64,000 bases of DNA, from NCBI RefSeq assembly GCF_004339665.1, contig NZ_SMMU01000007.1, forward strand, positions 115,549-179,548, read 5' to 3'. A program made the position numbers and the translations under genes. This DNA comes from Azotobacter chroococcum (GTDB lineage: Bacteria; Pseudomonadota; Gammaproteobacteria; Pseudomonadales; Pseudomonadaceae). The notes under the pieces are model-generated. The model did not search any database. It was not told the origin of the DNA and was given only the letters and a program-made list of their open reading frames with translations. Positions 17,478 through 27,579 of this stretch are shown one piece after another. Numbering within the stretch: the stretch's first letter is position 1; the number at the start of each line of letters is the position of its first letter.

Positions 17478-20075
17478 TCAGGGGGCGTCGGAGTTCTTTC
17501 GCAGGCTTTGCTGCACGCGTCGGCGAATGCTTTCGCTGACGCGGTCGGTGAGCTGCAGACTGGTCAGCAGGGCCGGAATATCCTCTTCCAGGTTGATGTT
17601 GAAATGGATCGGCCGGCCCTTTTCCATGCTGGGATTGCGCCCTTCGAGGCGCAGGGCCATGCGCAGCTTGCCCTGTTCATCATAACCGAGGTCGCTGGAC
17701 AGCCGGGTGAAGTGGAAGTTCTCCAGCGCTTCAGCCACCAGTTGCATGGCCGGATTGGCACGGCCTAGGGCGCGGATCTTTTCGGAGCGGAACTGCAGCA
17801 CGCCGGGGCCCCGATTGGCCAGGCGGCCCTGCTCGATGCGTACGCCGGGCGGTCCGATGACCAGCGGCAGGCGTCCGTCCAGGCGGCCCTGTCCGGCCAG
17901 TCCCTCGGCTGGGTAGAGGCGGAACAGCTCGCCGAGCTGCAGGCCTTCGAGTTGCACGGTGAGGGCTGTCTGAGCCGTCGACAATTCCCGGCTGGTGGGT
18001 GCCAGCCAGGCACGCCCGCCGAGCAGGGCGAGCTCTGCCTGCTGCCAGACGAGCTGGCCGTGCAGCGGTTGCGTCAGACTTGTCGAATACTGGCCGTGCA
18101 GGCGCAGCGGGCCGAGCGGGAGGCCTGGGTTGAGACGTGCCACTTCCAGCCCGGCCAGCTGCAGCTCCAGGCGTGGCCCGTGCAGTTGTGCCAGCAGGCG
18201 GCCGCTCAGGCCGCTCAGCTCGCTGCGGTCGTAGATGCCAGCAAGGCCCTTGGGTTGTAGCTCCAGCTCGGCCCGCAGCGACATGCCGGGACGCAGCCGC
18301 AGGTGGGCGTTACCCTGTAGACGGCCCTGGTCCAGTTCGAGTCGTGTGGGCCAATCGAGCAGCGTCGCGGCCAGGGGATTGCCGGCGCGCAGGAAGATTT
18401 CCACCAGGCGGGCATCCAGGGTCAGTTCGCCATTGCTTGTACGCTGCAACTGCAGGTCCATGCCCAGTCCCTGCTTGCCCCGCAGCATGCCGCTGAGCTG
18501 CTGGCGCTCGCCTCTGGCGTCGAGGCGGCCCTGCCAGTCCCAGCCCTGGGTCTGCAGCCGGGGGTGCTTCAGGCGCGATGTCTGCAGGTGTAGCGGGCCG
18601 CTCAACTGCTGGGCATGCAGCGCTCCATCGACGTGTTCGGCGCTGAGGCGCAGGCCGGCCAGCTCGCCCTGCAGTTCTTCTAGGCGCAGCTCGGCCAGGG
18701 CCAATTGCCCGAGGCTGAAGCGCGAGCCCTTGCTCAGGGTCAGCTGCAGGCGTTGGTGATCGAGCTGGCCAGCCAGCAGCAGGCGGGCGTTCAGCCGTTT
18801 CAGGTGGCTATCGGAAAACTGCAGGTGCGCTGCCTTGAGCTTGATCTCGAGGGTCTTCAGCTCGGCACGCCAGTCGGGCAGCCGAGGCGTGATGTTCAGC
18901 TCGCCTTGCAGTGAAGCCCGCAGCGGACCCTGGCTGCGCAGCTGCAGGGCCAGTGGCAGGCGTGGCATGTCGTTCGACGCCTTGCTGGAGCGGACGGCGA
19001 GGGGCGTGATCCGCAACTGCATTGCCTCGGGACGCAGGGGCTCGGGAAGCCTCTCCAGCCAGGCGCCCTGTGGCTGGCTCAGGCGGAGATCGGCCTGCAG
19101 CTGGCGCGGCAGCCAGTCTCCTGTGTTGCCAGCCAGGTCCAGGGCGAGATCGCCCTGCAGCAGGCCGACCCCGGGCAGCGGCCAGGGCTCGGGCAGTTGG
19201 GCGCGGAGACGGACCTCGCCCTGCGCCGCCTTGCGTAGCCGCTGCAGCTCCAGCGGACCCTGTGGCCAGCGGAGCTGCCAGTCGGCCTCCAGCTGCATGG
19301 CCTGGGGGGCTGCGGCGTTCGGCGGCAAGGCGCCCAGCCACTGCCCGAGCCAGTCTCGCAGCCAGGGGGCCTCGGGCAGACCCGGTATGGCCAGCTCGCC
19401 CTGCCAGGCCTGTTCCGTGCCTTCGCTGCTCAAGGTGGTGGAAAGCCGGGCGCGCAGCTGCTCGTTGAGCAGCAGGCGAGCCTGCAGTGCCAGTTCCTGG
19501 AGGTCGGGGCGCCCCTCGAGATCGGCGTGCAGTGCCAGGCGCTGTCCCTGGTGCTGCAGTCGCAGCTCGAGGCTGGCCGGCAACAGGCGGGCGCCGGCAT
19601 GGCGTGCCTGCAGTGAGCCCTGCAGGAGACAGCGTCCAGTGGCGCAGGGCAGCGTGACGTTGAAGGCATCGATCGTCAGGGCCCGGGGGAGGGCGGCCAG
19701 GTCGTGCAGCCTCTGGGGATCGGCCGCGGACGAGTCGCCGGTGGAGGGCGGGGGCTGCCAGTCCAGTTCCAGATGGGCGATGCGCAGCTGCGACAGCTGC
19801 CAGCCCTGATCGTCGTGCACGGGCCAGTCGAGTGCCAGGCGCTCGGCGACGATCTGCAGGCGGCCGCCATCGCCCCGTCGCTGCTCCAGGTGCAGGTGCT
19901 GCAGGACGAGACCGCTGAAGGTGACGCGCAAGCCTTGCCAGGCGAGCCGCTCGATGCCCTGGGTGTACAGAAACTGCTGCCAGCAATGGTGGCCGTAGGT
20001 CAGGACGGCGATCAGGACGGCACCGACCAAAACGATACGTCCGGCGCTGCGCCATCCTGGATGGCGAGCCGTCAT
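17478..20075 (-). CDS. ydbH: YdbH, AsmA-like intermembrane phospholipid transport protein
   Basis: YdbH is one of the AsmA-like bridge proteins (with TamB and YhdP) thought to carry phospholipids between inner and outer membranes. This 865-residue protein has one N-terminal membrane anchor (IVLVGAVLIAVLTYGHHCW) and a long beta-rich periplasmic region. The conserved C-terminal part contains GRLANRGPGVLQFRS and FNINLEEDIPALLTSLQL. The start is ATG 20075, with AAGGAG 7 bases before it. An upstream in-frame ATG at 20156 lacks a ribosome site. It is the first gene of the ydbH-ynbE-ydbL operon. Confidence 0.88.
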   Translation of the reverse strand: MTARHPGWRSAGRIVLVGAVLIAVLTYGHHCWQQFLYTQGIERLAWQGLRVTFSGLVLQHLHLEQRRGDGGRLQIVAERLALDWPVHDDQGWQLSQLRIAHLELDWQPPPSTGDSSAADPQRLHDLAALPRALTIDAFNVTLPCATGRCLLQGSLQARHAGARLLPASLELRLQHQGQRLALHADLEGRPDLQELALQARLLLNEQLRARLSTTLSSEGTEQAWQGELAIPGLPEAPWLRDWLGQWLGALPPNAAAPQAMQLEADWQLRWPQGPLELQRLRKAAQGEVRLRAQLPEPWPLPGVGLLQGDLALDLAGNTGDWLPRQLQADLRLSQPQGAWLERLPEPLRPEAMQLRITPLAVRSSKASNDMPRLPLALQLRSQGPLRASLQGELNITPRLPDWRAELKTLEIKLKAAHLQFSDSHLKRLNARLLLAGQLDHQRLQLTLSKGSRFSLGQLALAELRLEELQGELAGLRLSAEHVDGALHAQQLSGPLHLQTSRLKHPRLQTQGWDWQGRLDARGERQQLSGMLRGKQGLGMDLQLQRTSNGELTLDARLVEIFLRAGNPLAATLLDWPTRLELDQGRLQGNAHLRLRPGMSLRAELELQPKGLAGIYDRSELSGLSGRLLAQLHGPRLELQLAGLEVARLNPGLPLGPLRLHGQYSTSLTQPLHGQLVWQQAELALLGGRAWLAPTSRELSTAQTALTVQLEGLQLGELFRLYPAEGLAGQGRLDGRLPLVIGPPGVRIEQGRLANRGPGVLQFRSEKIRALGRANPAMQLVAEALENFHFTRLSSDLGYDEQGKLRMALRLEGRNPSMEKGRPIHFNINLEEDIPALLTSLQLTDRVSESIRRRVQQSLRKNSDAP

Positions 20076-20464
20076 CCGCGGGCTCCTTTGCACGCCTGGT
20101 TTCGGCCGAGGATGGCTCTCCGCCAGAGCAAGATCAAGGCGCGCGTTTGTGTCCAATCGATGAAAGATGCCGGCAAGGTTCCTCCGGCTCGGCCCGGATC
20201 ATCTTGTTCATGAGCTTCATGAGTGCATCTAACTAAGTGAAAATCAAGAAGTTTTCCTGGCGAAAAAAGCATCAGTTCGAGTCGAGCCCAGAAGGCATCA
20301 ACCCTTGGAAAAGATGAGAGAATGTTGTCCACTGTGTTATCCACAGCTTCTGTGGATTTCCCTTGTGAGGCCTGCAGAACTTCTTCGTCATACTTTGGCA
20401 AGTCTTTACTCGGCAGCAAAAAGGAGTACAGTGCGCGCCTTCTCAAAATAGCCTGCTGTTCGCC
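20076..20464. other. Intergenic promoter region with a consensus DnaA box
   Basis: This 389-base region separates the divergent ydbH and Sel1-type genes and is lower in GC than its neighbours. TTATCCACA (20338-20346) matches the DnaA box exactly. TTGTCCACT (20325-20333) and the reverse-strand form in TGTGGATTT (20351-20359) are weaker matches. ATCCACAG/CTGTGGAT also forms a short hairpin there. No gene is supported. Confidence 0.5.
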
Positions 20465-20878
20465 ATGAGAATTCGTGTCCAGTCCTCTTCGCCTGCCAGT
20501 GTCCAGATGCGTCTGCCGGTAAGGGTGGCATCCTGGCTGCTGGACAGTCCGGGTATCGGCAAGACCCATAGTGCCAAGCGTTTCGCCGGACATCTGCTCA
20601 AGCAGCCGGCGCGCCAGGGCGTGGTGGCTGCCCAGAGCCGTCTTGGTCGGCTGCTCTGTCGCGACTGCCGCACTCCCCGCGATCGTCGCTTTGGCCTCGA
20701 GCTGTTGCGCCAGGCTGCACGCGCTGGCGATATTCAGGCGCAGCTGGAGCTCGGCCGTCATTGCTGCGAAGCGGGGCCGCTGGAAGTGCAGCAGGGGCGC
20801 TACTGGCTGGAGCAGGCGGCCGCCCAAGGTTCGGAGGAGGCACTGCGATTGCTTGGCAGCCTCGTCGCGCCCTCCTGA
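20465..20878 (+). CDS. Sel1-repeat (TPR-like) small protein
   Basis: This 137-residue protein contains Sel1-like helical repeats: GVVAAQSRLGRLLCRDC, then GLELLRQAARAGDIQAQLELGRHC, then GRYWLEQAAAQGSEEALRLLG. Such repeats bind partner proteins, and no enzyme domain is present. The N-terminal 40 residues (MRLPVRVASWLLDSPGIGK) are not repeat-like. No signal peptide is seen, so it is probably cytoplasmic. Its partner cannot be deduced from neighbours. The ATG at 20465 has no strong ribosome site. Confidence 0.72.
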   Translation: MRIRVQSSSPASVQMRLPVRVASWLLDSPGIGKTHSAKRFAGHLLKQPARQGVVAAQSRLGRLLCRDCRTPRDRRFGLELLRQAARAGDIQAQLELGRHCCEAGPLEVQQGRYWLEQAAAQGSEEALRLLGSLVAPS

Positions 20879-21029
20879 GGGTTCGGCTCGGAGGATCGCC
20901 AGCCTGCCGCAGAGCCAGTTACTCCATGCCCAGCGAGGTTTCCGGCGATCTGCCCAATCGGCTGCTCGGTGAGCGCCAGAGGGCTGCCGGCTGGTGCGGC
21001 CCATGGCCGGCCAGTACTGGCCAGTTTCC

Positions 21030-22289
21030 TCACTGCAGCCAGAGCGTTGCCAGTCCGGCGAGCAGGCCGGCAGCGATCACCGGCAGGCTGAGCAGGGCCA
21101 GTCGGGGGCCGCCGACCATGGCGATCAGTCCTCCCTTGACCAGACTGTTGCTCATGGCGGCGAGGAAGATGCCCTGTATTGCCACCCGATTATCCAGCTC
21201 GCCCAGGGCGTTGCGGGCCAGCGACAGGGTGATTGCATCCACGTCGGCCAGTCCGGCCAGCAGCGCCACCAGATAGACTCCGGCATCGCCCAGCCAGTAA
21301 CGGCCCGCCTCCACCAGGAAGAGGATCAGCACCAGCAGCGCGGCGAAGCGCAGCGCCGGTCCCAGTTCGAAGGGATTCTGCAACGGCGGCTCGCCGTCGG
21401 TGGCCGACTCTCGTCTGGATCCGTAGTAATGAAAGAGGGCGCCCCCGGCATAGACCAAGGTGGTGACGCCCATCGGCCAGAGCAGGCTGCCGAGCAGGGC
21501 TGGGTTGATCACGCCGACCTCCAGCAGCACCCGCGGGAACATCAGCGCCGAGGTGGCCAGCAGGCCGCAGGCGAGCAGGCGGTGCAGTTGCACCTCCCGG
21601 TGCAGACGGGACAGGGTCAGGGTCATCGCGGTGGAGGACACCATCCCGCCGAGCAGGGAGGTGAGCAGCAGTCCGTGGCGGGTACCGACCAGGCGGATCG
21701 CTATATAGGCAGCGAAGCCGATGGCGGCGATCAGTACCACCATCCACCAGGTTTCGTAGGGGTTGAACGCCTGCCAGGGCCCATAGCCCCGGTTCGGCAG
21801 CACTGGTAGCAGCACTACGGAAATGAACAGCAGCTTCAGCATGCCGGACAGTTCCTGGGCAGTCAGCCGGCGCAGGGTGGTATGCAGGGCTTCCTTGAGG
21901 CTGAGCAGCAGGGCTACCACCACCGCGCCGGCGGCGGCCAGCGCCTGGTGCTCTTCGGTCTGCGCCAGGCTGCCGAGCAGGAAGGTCAGCAGCATGGCGA
22001 TTTCGCTGGTCATGCCTTGGTCGCCGGTGTTGCGCAGGTCGCCGAGGTAGCCGGCCACCAGCAGCAGGCCGAACACCAGCAACAGGACGATCCAGGCGGC
22101 CATGCCCAGTTGCTCGCCGAACAGCGCCGCCATGCCGCCGAGCAGGCCGGTCAGGCCGAAGGTGCGAATGCCGGCGGCCAGGTGCGAATCGTCGATGTCG
22201 CGGGCGCTCCAGCCGCGTTCGGTGCCGATCAGCAGACCGACGGCCAGGGCGACGGCCAGGTCGAGGAGGACATCGAGGTTGCTGGGCAT
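21030..22289 (-). CDS. MgtC/SapB-DUF4010 family membrane protein
   Basis: This 419-residue integral membrane protein has an N-terminal MgtC/SapB-like domain (DLAVALAVGLLIGTERGW and IRTFGLTGLLGGMAALFG) followed by a DUF4010 domain of about 200 residues with many hydrophobic segments (GMVSSTAMTLTLSR, LVALLAGLADVDAITLSLAR). Family members are linked to magnesium-limited growth or unknown transport, and the function here is not established. It lies alone, downstream of the hybrid kinase on the same strand with a 67-base gap. Confidence 0.82.
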   Translation of the reverse strand: MPSNLDVLLDLAVALAVGLLIGTERGWSARDIDDSHLAAGIRTFGLTGLLGGMAALFGEQLGMAAWIVLLLVFGLLLVAGYLGDLRNTGDQGMTSEIAMLLTFLLGSLAQTEEHQALAAAGAVVVALLLSLKEALHTTLRRLTAQELSGMLKLLFISVVLLPVLPNRGYGPWQAFNPYETWWMVVLIAAIGFAAYIAIRLVGTRHGLLLTSLLGGMVSSTAMTLTLSRLHREVQLHRLLACGLLATSALMFPRVLLEVGVINPALLGSLLWPMGVTTLVYAGGALFHYYGSRRESATDGEPPLQNPFELGPALRFAALLVLILFLVEAGRYWLGDAGVYLVALLAGLADVDAITLSLARNALGELDNRVAIQGIFLAAMSNSLVKGGLIAMVGGPRLALLSLPVIAAGLLAGLATLWLQ

Positions 22290-22356
22290 GTCGGTGCTAC
22301 TCGCGGAGGGGTGGGCGTGCGGTCCAGCGCTTGAGCGGGGTGTCGGCCGCCTCCGT

Positions 22357-25300
22357 TCAGCGCAGGGCTAGGTGGCGGCTGAGCAGAGCGCGCAGCGCTG
22401 CCGGCTTGACCGGCTTGCCCAGGTAGTCAAGACCGGTGGCATGGATCTTGGCCACGGTTTCGGGGCGCGCGTCGGCGCTGATCACCACGCCGGGCAGCGG
22501 CTTGCCGAGGCGGGTGCGCAGCCAGGCCACCAGCTCGGTGCCGGTTTCGCCCTGGTCGAGGTGATAGTCCACCAGCGCTACCTGCGGGCGCAGCTCGCCC
22601 TCCAGCAGCTGCTCGCACTCCAGGCGATTGCGCGCAGTCCACACCTGGCAGCCCCAGCGCGAGAGCAGGCTGTGCATGGCGGTGAGGATGCTGTCCTCGT
22701 TGTCCACGCAGAGGACCTGAGCGCCGGCCAGGGTGTGGGCATTGAGCGGCAGCGTGCCGTCGGACTTGGCTGTGACGGCAGGGGCGACGCTGCGGGCCAG
22801 CGGGACGGTGACGCTGAACACGCTGCCCTTGCCGAGCCAGGAGCGCACTTCCAGCCGATGGTTGAGTACCCGGCAAAGGCCGTCGGCGATCGCCAGGCCG
22901 AGACCGAGGCCTTTTTCCGCACGGGTCTGGTGGCTGTCCAGGCGTTTGAACTCCTCGAAGATCTCCTGGCGCTTGTCTTCCGGGATGCCCGGGCCGCGGT
23001 CCCAGACCTCCAGGCGCAGCTGGTCGCCCTGGCGGCGCACGCCCAGCAGCACATGACCCTTGGCGTAGCGGAAGGCGTTGGTGAGGAAGTTCTGCAGCAC
23101 CCGGCGCAGCAGTTTCATGTCGCTGTTGATGCGCAGGCGGCTGCTGCGCAGGTGGAAGTCGATGCCCTGTTCCTGGGCCAGTGCCTTGAATTCGGTGCCG
23201 AGGGTGTCGAACAGGTCGGCGATGGGGAAGTTGGTGCGCTCCGTGGTGATGCGCCCGCTTTCCAGGCGGGAGACGTCCAGCAGGTCGGTGATCAGGTCCT
23301 CGGCCGAGCGCAGCGAGCAGTCCAGGTGCCGCACCAGCTTCTGTGCCTCGGGCGGCAGGACGGGGTCCTGATGGGCGAGGGACGCGGCGAACAGGCGCGC
23401 AGCATTCAGCGGCTGCATCAGGTCGTGGCTGACCGCGGCGAGGAAGCGGGTCTTCGACTGGTTGGCCGATTCGGCATGGGCCTTGGCCTCGACCAGCGCC
23501 TGGTTCAGCTTGGAGAGTTCCTGGGTCCGCTCGGCCACGCGTTGCTCAAGGCCTTCGTTGGCCTCCTTGAGAGCACGCTCGGCTTCACGGAACTCGGTGA
23601 TGTCGGTGAAGCTGGTGACGAAGCCGCCGCCAGGCATGGGATTGCCGATCAGCTCGATGACCCGGCCGTTGGGGAACAGCCGTTCGAAGGTGTGCGGCGT
23701 ACCCAGGCGCATCCAGTACAGCCGTTTGCTGACATGTTCCTCCACATCGCCCGAACCGAGCAGGCCGCGTTCGGCGTTGTAGCGGATCAGGTCGGCGATC
23801 GGCCGGCCGACGTAGATCAGGCCTTCCGGATAGTCGAACAGCTCCAGGTAGCGGCGGTTCCACGCCACCAGGCGCAGGGAGCCGTCGATCACGCTGATGC
23901 CCTGGGTGATGTTCTCGATGGCGCCCTGCAGCAGGGCGCGATTGAACTGCAGCACCTCGGAGGCCTCGTCGACGATGCGCACCACATCCTCGACTTGCAT
24001 TTCCCGCCCTTCGATGGCCGCCTTGACCACCGCTCGGGTCGATGAGGCGCCAAGCACCCCGGCGAGCAGGCGCTCGGTGTGATCGATCCACTCGCTGGTC
24101 GCCGCCTGGTTGGGATTGAACTCCTTGCCCTGGCGCTGGGCGAAGCGCTCGAACTTCCGGCGCGCATGCTCCTCGCCGACGAAGCGCGCGGCGAGTTCGA
24201 GCAGATCCTGCACCTGCACCGCGAGTAGGGACCGGCCGCCGGAGCGCCGGTTGATTTCCTGGCCGACGAAGCGGCTGGCCTGCCAGTGCTCGGAAACGCG
24301 GGTACGCGAGAGCATGGAGACGATAGCGAAGACTGCCCAGTTGCCGGCCAGCGAGATCAGCATTCCCAAGGTAATCGAAGTGATCGGCAGGCCCAGCGGT
24401 CGGCTCGCCAGCCACTCGAGGCCGGGGAGTTCGCGCAGTGGCCAGCCCATGCGCTGGGCGATCAGCGGCAGGACCAGGGTATAGCTCCACAGCAGCGCGC
24501 CGGTGGCGAGCCCGGCGAATACGCCGCGGCGGTTGGCCTGCTTCCAGTACAGCGCGCCGAGCATGGCCGGTGTCAACTGGGAGATCGCGGCGAAGGCGAG
24601 CTGGCCGATGGTCGCCAGGCTGGTGGTAGGGCCAAGCAGGCGATAGATGACATAGGCCAGCAGCAGGATGCCGACGATGCTGGCCCTGCGCACGCTGAGC
24701 ATCCAGTGACGGAAGGCTTCGAAGGGGCGCTCGGTGCTTTTGCGGCGCAGCAGCCAGGGCAGCATGATGTCGTTGGAGAGCATGGTGGAGAGTGCCACGC
24801 TGGCAACGATGACCATGCCGGTGGCGGCCGAGGCGCCGCCGATGAAGGCCAGCAGCGCCAGTGCCGGGTGGTGCTCGGCCAGGGGCAGGCTGATCACGAA
24901 GGTGTCGGGAATGATTCCGGCCGGCAGGCGCAGCTGACCGGCCAGGGCGATGGGGATCACGAACAGGGCGGCGAGCACCAGGTACAGCGGAAACACCCAG
25001 CGTGCCAGGCGCAGGTCGTGTGGCTCGGTGTTTTCCACTACGGTCACATGGAACTGTCGCGGCAGGCAAACGATTGCCATCATTGCTACGCCGGTCTGCA
25101 CCAGCAGCGCCGGCCAGTTCGTCCCCTTGTCCCAGAATTCCGCCAGCTGCGGGGCGGACTTGGCCTCCTCGAGCAGATGGTCGAATCCGTCGTACAGGCC
25201 GTAGGTGACGAAGGCGCCCACCGCGAGGAAGGCGAACAGCTTGACCAGCGATTCGAAGGCGATGGCCAGCATCATGCCGCGATGGTGTTCGGTAACGTCC

Positions 25301-25842
25301 AGGGTGCGGGTGCCGAACAGGATGGTGAACAGTGCCAGGCACAGGGTTACCACCAGCGCCGTGTCCTGGGCGCGGGTGCCGGTGCTGTCCGGTCCGGCAC
25401 CGATCAGCAGGTTGACGCCGAGCACGATGCCTTTCAGCTGCAGGGCGATGTAGGGGAGCACGCTGACCATGCAGATGAGGGTGACCACCACTGCCAGCGG
25501 TTGCGACTTTCCATAGCGCGCGGCAATGAAGTCGGCGATGGAGGTGATGTTTTCCTGCTTGCTGATCATCACCATTTTCTGCAGCATCCACGGCGCGAAG
25601 AGCAGCAGCAGTACCGGACCGAGGTAGATCGGCAGGAAGTCCCAGAGCTGTTCGGTGGCCTGGCCGACCGCACCGAAAAAGGTCCAGCTGGTGCAGTACA
25701 CGGCCAGCGAGAGGCTGTAGACCCAGGCGCGCATGCGCGGCGGCAGGGGCGCGTTGCGGCGGTCCCCGTAGAAGGCAATGGCGAAGAGTGTGGCCATGTA
25801 GGCCAGGGCGGCCAGGGTGATCACCCCGATGGACAACGACAT
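22357..25842 (-). CDS. CrbS/MxtR-type hybrid sensor kinase fused to a sodium:solute symporter domain
   Basis: This 1161-residue protein has four parts. Residues 1 to about 480 form a sodium:solute symporter domain with about 13 membrane segments. A PAS domain follows near residue 650 (QGISVIDGSLRLVAWNRRYL). The kinase core has its phospho-accepting histidine in AAVSHDLMQPLNAARLF (about 805) and an ATPase domain (GLGLGLAIADGLCRV). The receiver domain starts near VLCVDNEDSILTAM, with its aspartate in VALVDYHLDQGE (about 1091). CrbS in Vibrio and MxtR in Pseudomonas sense or signal acetate status and, with a LuxR-type regulator, activate acs and actP. The start is ATG 25842 with GGAG 7 bases away. 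Confidence 0.9.
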   Translation of the reverse strand: MSLSIGVITLAALAYMATLFAIAFYGDRRNAPLPPRMRAWVYSLSLAVYCTSWTFFGAVGQATEQLWDFLPIYLGPVLLLLFAPWMLQKMVMISKQENITSIADFIAARYGKSQPLAVVVTLICMVSVLPYIALQLKGIVLGVNLLIGAGPDSTGTRAQDTALVVTLCLALFTILFGTRTLDVTEHHRGMMLAIAFESLVKLFAFLAVGAFVTYGLYDGFDHLLEEAKSAPQLAEFWDKGTNWPALLVQTGVAMMAIVCLPRQFHVTVVENTEPHDLRLARWVFPLYLVLAALFVIPIALAGQLRLPAGIIPDTFVISLPLAEHHPALALLAFIGGASAATGMVIVASVALSTMLSNDIMLPWLLRRKSTERPFEAFRHWMLSVRRASIVGILLLAYVIYRLLGPTTSLATIGQLAFAAISQLTPAMLGALYWKQANRRGVFAGLATGALLWSYTLVLPLIAQRMGWPLRELPGLEWLASRPLGLPITSITLGMLISLAGNWAVFAIVSMLSRTRVSEHWQASRFVGQEINRRSGGRSLLAVQVQDLLELAARFVGEEHARRKFERFAQRQGKEFNPNQAATSEWIDHTERLLAGVLGASSTRAVVKAAIEGREMQVEDVVRIVDEASEVLQFNRALLQGAIENITQGISVIDGSLRLVAWNRRYLELFDYPEGLIYVGRPIADLIRYNAERGLLGSGDVEEHVSKRLYWMRLGTPHTFERLFPNGRVIELIGNPMPGGGFVTSFTDITEFREAERALKEANEGLEQRVAERTQELSKLNQALVEAKAHAESANQSKTRFLAAVSHDLMQPLNAARLFAASLAHQDPVLPPEAQKLVRHLDCSLRSAEDLITDLLDVSRLESGRITTERTNFPIADLFDTLGTEFKALAQEQGIDFHLRSSRLRINSDMKLLRRVLQNFLTNAFRYAKGHVLLGVRRQGDQLRLEVWDRGPGIPEDKRQEIFEEFKRLDSHQTRAEKGLGLGLAIADGLCRVLNHRLEVRSWLGKGSVFSVTVPLARSVAPAVTAKSDGTLPLNAHTLAGAQVLCVDNEDSILTAMHSLLSRWGCQVWTARNRLECEQLLEGELRPQVALVDYHLDQGETGTELVAWLRTRLGKPLPGVVISADARPETVAKIHATGLDYLGKPVKPAALRALLSRHLALR

Positions 25843-26503
25843 GTTAGCTCCAAACAAAGCGGTAGCTCCCGGGACGACTTGACTACAAGTGTGGCTCGCC
25901 GAGCATTTTCGGCAATGGCGAAAAATCGTCCGGGAGTTGAGAGTCTTGCAGCAAAACGCCCCGTGATCCGCGGTTTGCGACCAAGGTAGCAAGCGACCTG
26001 CTGTCGCTTGCGGGGATCTGTCGCACCTCGTGGATCCGCACCAGTCGGCATCTGTCCGCAGGGCTGCCTGGGTCTCTGGTAAGACTACGCCGTCTGCGAT
26101 TCATTTCAGGAGTTCGGCGAAGATGAGCTCCCATTCGCATTGGCGCTATTGTGCAAGTGGTCGATCCTGCAGCTGTATCCGGAGCGTCACGAGCCGATGG
26201 GGACAGCGCCTCGGGGGAATAGGGTCCACCCTGGCCATCCTTGGCGGTACCATCGGTGCCGGACTGCGAGGGCCCGGTGGCTCTACGGACGCTTGGTCCG
26301 GACTGGCTTTCGCCCGTTCTGGACAATCTTCCAGCCTCGGCTGCTGGAGCGGCTGCGCGCCGTGTCACGTTCGCGGCTCGGCAACCTGCTGGTTCTTCGG
26401 CGCGACCTGGCTGACGCAGACCCCGGTGCTTTCTCGAGGGCAATTCCTGGGCTGGCTGTTGGGTCAGGAGCGCCGGCGGACGGCCGGCGCCGGCCGGTAG
26501 GGG
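25843..26503. other. 661-base gap without a supported gene
   Basis: Several overlapping frames cross this stretch. One from ATG 26124 on the plus strand (to 26500) has AGGAG 10 bases upstream, but its residues are Ser/Gly/Cys/Trp-rich and unlike a normal protein. A second frame (26140 onward) reads better in its middle third, which may mean a degraded gene. The first 250 bases should hold the promoter of the kinase gene. Confidence 0.4.
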
Positions 26504-27424
26504 TCAGATGCCCTGGGGGATCTCTTCCCCGCCGAGGGCCTCGAACAGCGCCGGGAGGAACTCGGCGAAGGTCATCATCATCAGGGTGAAGCTGGCATCC
26601 AACTGGGCGAGGGCGTCGTCGCCACCATCCTGCTCGGCCTGCTCCTGCAGCAGATCCTCGAAACGCAGGCGCTTGATCGCCAGCTTGTCGTCGAGGACGA
26701 AGGACAGCTTGTCCTGCCAGGCCAGCGCCAACTGGGTGACCAGCTTGCCGGTGCTCAGGTGCAACTGGATCTCCTCGCCGGTCAGATCCTGACGCTTGCA
26801 GCGGACCACGCCGCCATCCTCGTGGGTATCGCGCAGCTCGCACTCGTCGAGCACATGGAAGTCCGCGGCGGCCTGCTGGGCCTTGACCCAGTTGGTGAGG
26901 GTGGCGCTCGGTGCGGTCTTCACGCCCAGCGGCCGCACCGGCAGCGAGCCGATGGCCTCACGCAGGGTGGAGAGCAGGTCCTCGGCTTTCTTGGCGCTGG
27001 AGGTATCGACCAGAATCAGCCCCTGTTTGGGCATGATCGCCGCGAAGGTGGTGGCGCGGCGAATGAAGGCGCGCGGCAGGAAGGTCTGGACGATGTCCTC
27101 CTTGATCCGGTCACGCTCCTTCTTGTAGACCTTGCGCATCTGCTCGGCCTCGATTTCCTCGACCTTTTCCTGAAGCGCGTCGCGCACCACGCTGCCGGGC
27201 AGGATGCGCTCCTCCTTGCGTGCCGCGATCAGCAGAAAGTCCTGGCTGGCGTGGACCAGGGGCGCATCCTCGCCCTTGCCGAAGGGGGCGGCGAAACCGT
27301 AGGTCGCCAGTTCCTGGCTGGCGCAGGGGCGGGCTGGCTTGGCTGCCAGCGCCTCTTCCAGCGTTTCGGCGGCGAAGGGGACATCCTGGGTGAGACGATA
27401 GACGAGCAGGTTGCGGAACCACAT
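26504..27424 (-). CDS. rdgC: RdgC, recombination-associated DNA-binding protein
   Basis: RdgC is a ring-shaped dsDNA-binding protein that limits RecA activity and helps replication in recombination-deficient cells. The N-terminus [13 protein letters not shown], the conserved [16 protein letters not shown] segment (here [16 protein letters not shown]) and [20 protein letters not shown] are family hallmarks. ATG 27424 gives 306 residues, equal to the P. aeruginosa protein as I recall it. The in-frame ATG at 27454 would add ten residues not seen in relatives. It is a single gene on this strand. Confidence 0.95.
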   Translation of the reverse strand: MWFRNLLVYRLTQDVPFAAETLEEALAAKPARPCASQELATYGFAAPFGKGEDAPLVHASQDFLLIAARKEERILPGSVVRDALQEKVEEIEAEQMRKVYKKERDRIKEDIVQTFLPRAFIRRATTFAAIMPKQGLILVDTSSAKKAEDLLSTLREAIGSLPVRPLGVKTAPSATLTNWVKAQQAAADFHVLDECELRDTHEDGGVVRCKRQDLTGEEIQLHLSTGKLVTQLALAWQDKLSFVLDDKLAIKRLRFEDLLQEQAEQDGGDDALAQLDASFTLMMMTFAEFLPALFEALGGEEIPQGI

Positions 27425-27529
27425 GGGGCTGGCGATCTCCGTTGCGCAAAGCACGCATTATTCTCTCCCCGAACCGGGGGGCCAACCCTAACCCTTTGGA
27501 ACATCTGAAAATTTTTTTTCATCGAGGGG

Positions 27530-27558
27530 TTGCCAAGGTGAAATCGGCTCTCTAGAAT
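27530..27558 (+). promoter_or_regulatory. Probable sigma-70 promoter of the tRNA-Val/tRNA-Asp unit
   Basis: TTGCCA (27530-27535) and TAGAAT (27553-27558) are separated by 17 bases. The second box is 21 bases upstream of tRNA-Val. Confidence 0.7.
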
Positions 27559-27579
27559 GCGCCCCACTTCGAGAGTGAA

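Noticed and set aside
22372..25989. Large plus-strand frames antisense to the hybrid kinase
   Set aside because: They are Gln/His/Gly-rich shadows of a well-supported 1161-residue protein.
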